A DNA stretch of 64,000 nt from Lachnospiraceae bacterium. Lineage in GTDB: Bacteria > Bacillota > Clostridia > Lachnospirales > Lachnospiraceae. How positions within the stretch are numbered: the first letter of the stretch is position 1; every line of letters begins with the position of its first letter. The stretch covers positions 31,876-95,875 of the forward strand of contig SVFQ01000010.1 in NCBI GenBank assembly GCA_015056765.1. Reading direction: 5' to 3'. Shown piece after piece: positions 60,036-64,000 of this stretch. Made by a program: the position numbers and the translations under genes. Under the pieces are notes generated by a model. It was not told the DNA's origin. It made no database searches and saw nothing but the letters and a program-made list of their open reading frames with translations.

Positions 60036-61677
60036 ATTTGCTGTCTAAGTCCTTTCCTATTTCCTCGTAGTATGCTTCAGCGGTAACAGGATGCATTCTC
60101 GTATAATCAAACCTTAAAGTTTTAGTTCCCTCAGGAAACTCAAATGTCTCTTCTGCCATCATACGTCTACTCTGGTGCATATGGAGCATCTGGTCAAAGG
60201 CCAGATAGGTGAAATACTCTGCGGGCAAATCATGCTCACGCCCGAAGTCTTCCATAATCTCAAACTTCTTCTTGGTAGATAGTCCGATACCAGCCAGGTG
60301 ATGGTCTGCCAGATACTCTGCAAGCGCTTCGTACATGGCAAATGGTCCCGCAAAGGAAGGCAGCATAGCCTTTAAGCTGTGGCGGAACATCTGGCTATTG
60401 TAGAAAAGCTCCACCGCATCGCACACCTTGTGCAGGTGCATATTTTCCTCGTAGGATAACCACTTGGTGGCGAAGACCTCGTAAGGCTGGTAGGAACTGT
60501 AGATCAGCCCATACTCCTCCCGATGGTCATACATATCCGTGCCCTTTAGCACCTTCAGAAATCCCAGCTGCAACTGATCTGCATCCAAAGGGTAGATGTC
60601 ATCAAAGGACTGCTTGAATCTGTCATAGTCCTCGCAAGGCAGCCCGGCGATCAGGTCCGTGTGCAGGTTGATATTATAATTCTTTCGAAGAGCCTTCACA
60701 TTCTCAAAAAGCTTCTGATTATCCGTGGTCCTGTGGATCATATCCATGGTCTTCTCGCAAGTGGACTGGATACCGATTTCCAGCTGCACAAGACCCGGAC
60801 GCAGACTCTGTAAAAGGGCAATCTCCTCTTCTTTCAAAAGGTCCGCGCCAATCTCGAAGTGGAAATTCGTCACCCCATTGTCATGATCCTTTAAGTACTG
60901 CCAAATCTCCAGAGAACGGTGCCAGTTGCTATTAAAGGTCCTGTCGATGAACTTCACCTGCTTCACCTTTTTGTCTAAAAAGAACTGCAGCTCCCTAAGC
61001 ACAATCTCCATGCTGCGGTACCGCACCCGCTTATCGATGCTGGAAAGACAGTAGCTACAGCGGAAAGGACATCCTCTGCTGGACTCGTAGTAGATGATAC
61101 GATTCTCAAAAGGCGATAGCTCGTCATAGAGGAATGGGATTTCATCCATGCTGGTGACGCTAGTAGGGCCTGGTTGATGGATTATGATAGAACCAGATGT
61201 GTCCTCGGTGGACTGACACCGACCACTCTCATCAGCTTCTCCGCAGAAAGCTACCCCTTCCATCTCTTCCCAGTGGATAGGCTCGCCAGCAGCTACCCAA
61301 TCAGCGATGCGGCGCATATTTTGCTCACCTTCTCCAAGGAAGACCCCCTGACACCACTGCAGATAGGTCTCCGGATCATTACTGGCCTCCGGCCCTCCTG
61401 CCATGAGAATCACCTCCGGGGCGATGGCATGGATATCTGCCATGACACGCTGCATCAAATCCGCATTCCAAATATAGACGGAAAAGCCGATGATGCCGGC
61501 CTTTCTGGATAGAATCCCGGACAGGATATCCTCATAGCGGTCATTGATGGTAAGCTCAATGAGGGATATCAGTTTTGTTAATCCTCTATTGGCATAGGCC
61601 GCCAGGGAGTACACTGCCGGATTGGAATGTATATATTTTGCATTTAGTGCTACTAGCAAAATCTTTTTTGGTTGCAT
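60034..61677 (-). CDS. B12-binding radical SAM protein (DUF4080 type)
   Basis: 547 residues. The N-terminal about 130 residues are a B12-binding Rossmann domain (ILLVALNAKYIHSNPAVYSLAAY; IIGFSVYIWNADL; MAGGPEAS). The radical SAM cluster motif SSRGCPFRCSYCLSS (CxxxCxxC near residue 210) follows, then the TIM-barrel half and a C-terminal DUF4080 region. Such enzymes use a cobalamin and SAM to methylate or rearrange unactivated carbons; the substrate is unknown. Monocistronic and convergent with the PAP2 gene. Confidence 0.9.
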   Translation of the reverse strand: MQPKKILLVALNAKYIHSNPAVYSLAAYANRGLTKLISLIELTINDRYEDILSGILSRKAGIIGFSVYIWNADLMQRVMADIHAIAPEVILMAGGPEASNDPETYLQWCQGVFLGEGEQNMRRIADWVAAGEPIHWEEMEGVAFCGEADESGRCQSTEDTSGSIIIHQPGPTSVTSMDEIPFLYDELSPFENRIIYYESSRGCPFRCSYCLSSIDKRVRYRSMEIVLRELQFFLDKKVKQVKFIDRTFNSNWHRSLEIWQYLKDHDNGVTNFHFEIGADLLKEEEIALLQSLRPGLVQLEIGIQSTCEKTMDMIHRTTDNQKLFENVKALRKNYNINLHTDLIAGLPCEDYDRFKQSFDDIYPLDADQLQLGFLKVLKGTDMYDHREEYGLIYSSYQPYEVFATKWLSYEENMHLHKVCDAVELFYNSQMFRHSLKAMLPSFAGPFAMYEALAEYLADHHLAGIGLSTKKKFEIMEDFGREHDLPAEYFTYLAFDQMLHMHQSRRMMAEETFEFPEGTKTLRFDYTRMHPVTAEAYYEEIGKDLDSK

Positions 61678-61713
61678 TGTAAAAAATACTCCATCATTTC
61701 GTAAAAATATATT

Positions 61714-61719
61714 ATAATT
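61714..61719 (+). promoter_or_regulatory. -10 box before the 164-residue membrane protein
   Basis: TATAAT at 61714-61719 on the plus strand, 29 bases ahead of the start codon. No convincing -35 hexamer is seen. Confidence 0.45.
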
Positions 61720-61747
61720 CTAGCATACGCAAACTGAGGAGGACAGC

Positions 61748-62242
61748 ATGTATACTTACAAAGAACCAAAACCGAAAGGAAAAGCACCTTTCATCATACT
61801 TATCATCTTTTTCATCCTGGTAATCGCACTTTTTATCTATGGATTCCAGGAAGTTCGCACCAGACGCGCTTTCAATGTGGACGTCTTCGTCCTGACCCAC
61901 GAAAGTGACATCTGCGTAGCCACCGGACCGGAAGGCGATATCAAAGTTCAGCCGGACAATCAGCTGGCTCTGTACGCCATCTTCACCAAGGCCAAAGGTC
62001 ACTTCATGCTAAAGGAGCCGGAAGCCACCGACAGCCTGAGTTTTAAATTCAACTGCCATGATAGCCAGTGGATTCTCACGGTAGAGCGAATCGATGACAA
62101 GATACTCCGCGTAACCTTAGACGGAGACAGACACTACGTCTACTACATCGACAATCGCGGCGACTACGACCTATACCAGCAGGTAGCATCTGAGCGGGGC
62201 TACAGCGTCAGAAATAAAAAGCTGGGCGGAAAAACATCCTAG
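61748..62242 (+). CDS. Uncharacterised membrane-anchored protein
   Basis: 164 residues: a basic N-terminus (KEPKPKGK), one membrane span (about 14-36) and a soluble beta-rich domain (residues 50-164) ending in a basic tail. No family, Cys or catalytic motif is recognised. GAGGAGG precedes the ATG. It is divergent from the radical SAM gene and has its own terminator. Confidence 0.65.
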   Translation: MYTYKEPKPKGKAPFIILIIFFILVIALFIYGFQEVRTRRAFNVDVFVLTHESDICVATGPEGDIKVQPDNQLALYAIFTKAKGHFMLKEPEATDSLSFKFNCHDSQWILTVERIDDKILRVTLDGDRHYVYYIDNRGDYDLYQQVASERGYSVRNKKLGGKTS

Positions 62243-62248
62243 AACCAA

Positions 62249-62284
62249 AAGACCCCTAAGTAGGAGACTACTTAGGGGTTTTCG
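62249..62284 (+). terminator. Terminator of the 164-residue protein gene
   Basis: ACCCCTAAGTAG and CTACTTAGGGGT (62252-62279) form a 12-bp stem around GAGA, followed by TTTTC on the plus strand. Confidence 0.88.
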
Positions 62285-62310
62285 TATCTTTCGTCTATTG
62301 CAGATCCGAC

Positions 62311-62910
62311 CTACAGCGCTTTCTCGATGGCTGCAAGCAGCTCATCATAAGTCTCATATGCCGGTACTTCCGGATTCTCTGCTTTGATACTGTCAGGGCT
62401 TCTAAATAAAAAGCCTGCTTTGCTGGCCTTAATCATACCCAAGTCATTGTAACTATCACCGCTGGCGATGGTCTCAAAACCGATAGACTGCAGCGCCTTC
62501 ACGGTAGTGTACTTGGTATTCTCGCAGCGCATACGAAATCCTGTGATGGTACCGTCCTCTGCTACCTCCAGGGTATTGCAGAAAATCGTAGGCTGTCCAA
62601 GTTTCTCCATCAAAGGAGCTGCGAACTGCTCAAAGGTATCACTTAAGATGATGACCTGGGTCTTCTTACGAAGAGCATCCAGGAAATCCTTTGCTCCCGG
62701 CATGGGATCAATCTTACGGATCACATCCTGAATCTCCTTCAGTCCAAGGCCATGCTCCTTCAGAATATCCAGACGATACTTCATGAGTTTATCATAGTCC
62801 GGCTCATCTCTGGTGGTCTTCTTCAGCTCCGGAATGCCGCTCTCCTCAGCAAAAGCAATCCAAATCTCGGGCACCAGCACCCCTTCTAAATCCAAACAAA
62901 CAACGTTCAC
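62311..62910 (-). CDS. thrH: ThrH-like phosphoserine/homoserine phosphotransferase
   Basis: 199 residues of the HAD superfamily. Motif I is CLDLEGVLVPEIW (DxE instead of DxD, as in ThrH), motif II VIILSDTFEQF and motif III/IV SGDSYNDLGMI. ThrH dephosphorylates phosphoserine and can pass the phosphate to homoserine. The start is GTG at 62910, with GAGGAG ahead; the ATG-type frame further upstream has no site and would add 20 odd residues. Given the hom operon elsewhere, a link to threonine/serine metabolism is plausible. Confidence 0.88.
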   Translation of the reverse strand: MNVVCLDLEGVLVPEIWIAFAEESGIPELKKTTRDEPDYDKLMKYRLDILKEHGLGLKEIQDVIRKIDPMPGAKDFLDALRKKTQVIILSDTFEQFAAPLMEKLGQPTIFCNTLEVAEDGTITGFRMRCENTKYTTVKALQSIGFETIASGDSYNDLGMIKASKAGFLFRSPDSIKAENPEVPAYETYDELLAAIEKAL

Positions 62911-63000
62911 TGCTTTCTCCTCTCTTCCACTGTTTTTTTCTATTCTAGATGATATTGAGGAAAATGTCACTCTAGCATTTCATACAAATCTTTCACTTTA

Positions 63001-63252
63001 TTAATAGCCTATATCCACTTCAACGTACCTCTCAATATCCCCTTCCAGCATCACATAGTGTTTGCTTCCAGGCAGAGGTAGTTTTCTTTTTGAATCCCGT
63101 AAAGCCAGCGCCGTCTCGGTAATGGCATCTTTTGCCATAGTCAAAGCATCTGCCAAGTCGTAGCCCTCTGTATTGATATCAAAATCCGGAACGTATACCA
63201 AATACATGTTATCCACCTTATGAAGTATCACCAGATAACTATAGTTCTCCAA
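63001..63252 (-). CDS. HicB-like protein, probable TTG start behind a hairpin
   Basis: 83 residues. YSYLVILHKVDNMYLVYVPDFDINTEGYDLADALTMAKDAITETALAL is the HicB (partial RNase-H-like) fold of antitoxins. No hicA toxin gene is seen beside it, so it may be an orphan. An ATG at 63267 lies inside a 13-bp inverted repeat and has no ribosome site. TTG at 63252 lies eight bases after GGAGG, so I take it as the start. That GGAGG is one arm of the hairpin (63261-63297), suggesting translation control. The gene follows the XRE regulator by 57 bases. Confidence 0.75.
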   Translation of the reverse strand: MENYSYLVILHKVDNMYLVYVPDFDINTEGYDLADALTMAKDAITETALALRDSKRKLPLPGSKHYVMLEGDIERYVEVDIGY

Positions 63253-63260
63253 ATAAAAGC

Positions 63261-63297
63261 CCTCCATATATACCGATATACTCAGTATATATGGAGG
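63261..63297 (-). promoter_or_regulatory. 13-bp hairpin covering the HicB-like gene's ribosome site
   Basis: CCTCCATATATAC (RNA 63297-63285) and GTATATATGGAGG (RNA 63273-63261) are perfectly complementary with an 11-base loop. The GGAGG of the second arm is the only good Shine-Dalgarno for the TTG start at 63252. Folding would hide it. Open questions are whether it responds to temperature, a ligand or the XRE protein. Confidence 0.6.
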
Positions 63298-63309
63298 GCT
63301 CTACCGTCG

Positions 63310-63675
63310 TCATTCAACTTGTGGTTGAAAACTCCAATGTGATAATAAAGAAAAGTATTCCGTGATTCTTTGATTCTGCGTATGATGGTCATAGCACGTC
63401 GAATCACACTCTATCATAAATTTGCGTACGTCAACTCTAGGCACAAGTAAATCGTCAACTTTTTTTCCGAGAATCTGGCTCAGTATATACATGTTCTCTA
63501 TATCCGGCAGGCTCTTTCCATGCTTCCACTTGTTAATCGCCTGCACCGAAAGATTCATATGTTCAGCCATCGTACGTTCTGACATTCCCGCATGCTTTAT
63601 CAATCCGCCTATTCTCTCCTCAGTTGCCTGCATATCCAGACCAAGATTTGATTTTTCCTCTACAATATAGTCCAT
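63310..63675 (-). CDS. XRE-family HTH regulator
   Basis: 121 residues. The HTH lies at about 14-68 (ERIGGLIKHAGMSERTMAEHMNLSVQAINKWKHGKSLPDIENMYILSQILGKKVDDLL), typical of Cro/C1-type DNA-binding proteins. The C-terminus is short and of unknown role. AAGGG precedes the ATG at 63675; upstream codons in frame run through a hairpin. It stands ahead of the HicB-like gene on the same strand and may regulate it. Confidence 0.85.
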   Translation of the reverse strand: MDYIVEEKSNLGLDMQATEERIGGLIKHAGMSERTMAEHMNLSVQAINKWKHGKSLPDIENMYILSQILGKKVDDLLVPRVDVRKFMIECDSTCYDHHTQNQRITEYFSLLSHWSFQPQVE

Positions 63676-63719
63676 TATCATCCCTTTATTAACTCCGCTA
63701 CGGTACCCGTCTTTCAAAG

Positions 63720-63742
63720 TAGCGCAGGTCATCCCTGCGCTA
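63720..63742 (-). terminator. Hairpin between gene fragments and the XRE regulator
   Basis: TAGCGCAGG and CCTGCGCTA form a perfect 9-bp stem around a 5-base loop. On the minus strand it is followed by CTTTG, so as a terminator it is weak. It separates the gene fragments upstream from the XRE unit. Confidence 0.5.
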
Positions 63743-63746
63743 CCAT

Positions 63747-63917
63747 TCATAATTTTTTCAAAACACCTGCCATATATTCGACAAACTCCCTGTCGTAACC
63801 AGCTTCTATCAGGCTTTCCGCCGTATCACCTGCCATCAGTTTTTCAACTATCAGCTTATCCTCTTTACGACCTTTCTTGATACCTTTATGTTCAGCGGCA
63901 TCCTTAATAGTCTTCAT
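63747..63917 (-). pseudogene. C-terminal fragment like Rpn/PD-(D/E)XK transposase-nuclease
   Basis: A 56-codon frame (MKTIKDAAEHKGIKKGRKED..., ending VEYMAGVLKKL) resembles the variable C-terminal tail of Rpn-type recombination-promoting nucleases, where GRKEGK.. and GLSxEFV-like helices occur. The nuclease core is missing. An in-frame stop lies just upstream, so it is either a remnant or a small independent ORF. The start ATG overlaps the preceding fragment's stop as ATGA. Confidence 0.45.
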
Positions 63918-64000
63918 TTGCTCTTAGCAGTCATTTTCAAAGCGTGACAATTTGTCACGGTTTCATTTCCTTCTTCTTTCAGTCTTTGCTTTAGTTTCCT
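63914..64000 (-). pseudogene. BRO/antirepressor-like fragment cut by an early stop (window edge)
   Basis: Twenty-eight codons run in from beyond the window: RKLKQRLKEEGNETVTNCHALK then MTAKSK and stop. KQRLKEEGNETVTNCHALKM is a recognisable stretch of BRO-N/DinD-type phage antirepressor proteins, where it is normally followed by a long extension. Here it stops after MTAKSK. It looks like a truncated mobile-type gene joined to the Rpn-like fragment. The rest lies outside the window. Confidence 0.45.

Noticed and set aside
63937..63953. CGTGACAA-T-TTGTCACG palindrome.
   Set aside because: It lies within the coding sequence of the BRO-like fragment (ETVTNCH), so it is most simply a coding coincidence.
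1..64000. tRNA, rRNA or insertion-sequence genes.
   Set aside because: None was recognised on either strand. Hairpins with T-runs were all explained as terminators or attenuators.

Overview
The window looks like chromosomal DNA of a strictly anaerobic, low-to-mid GC Firmicute, most likely of the family Lachnospiraceae (Clostridia). Signs are the infC-rpmI-rplT cluster behind an attenuated leader, a T-box in front of valS, a split transketolase, a domain-permuted GH3 beta-glucosidase, an AGCS symporter, a C_GCAxxG_C_C redox protein, a Hol_Tox-type mini-toxin and DUF4080/DUF1653/DUF2130 proteins. No rRNA, tRNA, insertion sequence or CRISPR array was seen. The genus cannot be fixed from the sequence alone.

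Layout. 0-15 kb is core metabolism on the minus strand: the start of a DUF2130 protein, pepD, infC-rpmI-rplT (IF3 probably begins at AUU), a valS-folC-TPR group led by a valine T-box, an acidic membrane-anchored GH3-like protein, an orphan transcript with no good ORF (about 11.50-11.84 kb), and an ACT-hom-aspartokinase operon with a hairpin attenuator. 15-34 kb holds a GH3 beta-glucosidase divergent from an acyltransferase with a DUF6273-like tail, a thioesterase, a 39-residue holin-like toxin locus missed by ordinary ORF calling, split transketolase, glyA, a glycosyltransferase, mutY, a membrane alpha/beta hydrolase, and an old-yellow-enzyme type reductase divergent from a PucR/CdaR-type regulator. 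34-46 kb has an amino-acid/Na+ symporter, GH5 glucanase, a Crp/Fnr-controlled ferredoxin/Fe-S membrane protein/C_GCAxxG set, a CAT-like acetyltransferase with a DUF3006-like small gene, MFS and DUF2798 membrane proteins with a 74-bp structured tandem duplication, and DUF523.

45-54 kb is one regulatory and transport unit. An anchored FbpA-like binding protein, a YesM/LytS-type kinase and an AraC-type response regulator overlap end to end and precede an FbpABC-like importer plus MgtC. A 24-bp-period direct repeat in front of the importer is a candidate binding site for the regulator. 53.95-54.72 kb is the strangest stretch: fifteen 52-53-bp units, each with an inverted pair of 7-mers whose arms change together along the array. 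It is followed by a NUDIX hydrolase and a nitrilase-fold protein with an unrecognised N-terminal half. 57-64 kb carries a chemoreceptor, PAP2 phosphatase, B12-type radical SAM protein, ThrH-like phosphatase, an XRE regulator plus HicB-like protein whose ribosome site lies in a 13-bp hairpin, and fragments of mobile-type genes at the edge.

All calls come from reading the sequence. Family assignments are by motif recognition and no database search was run.
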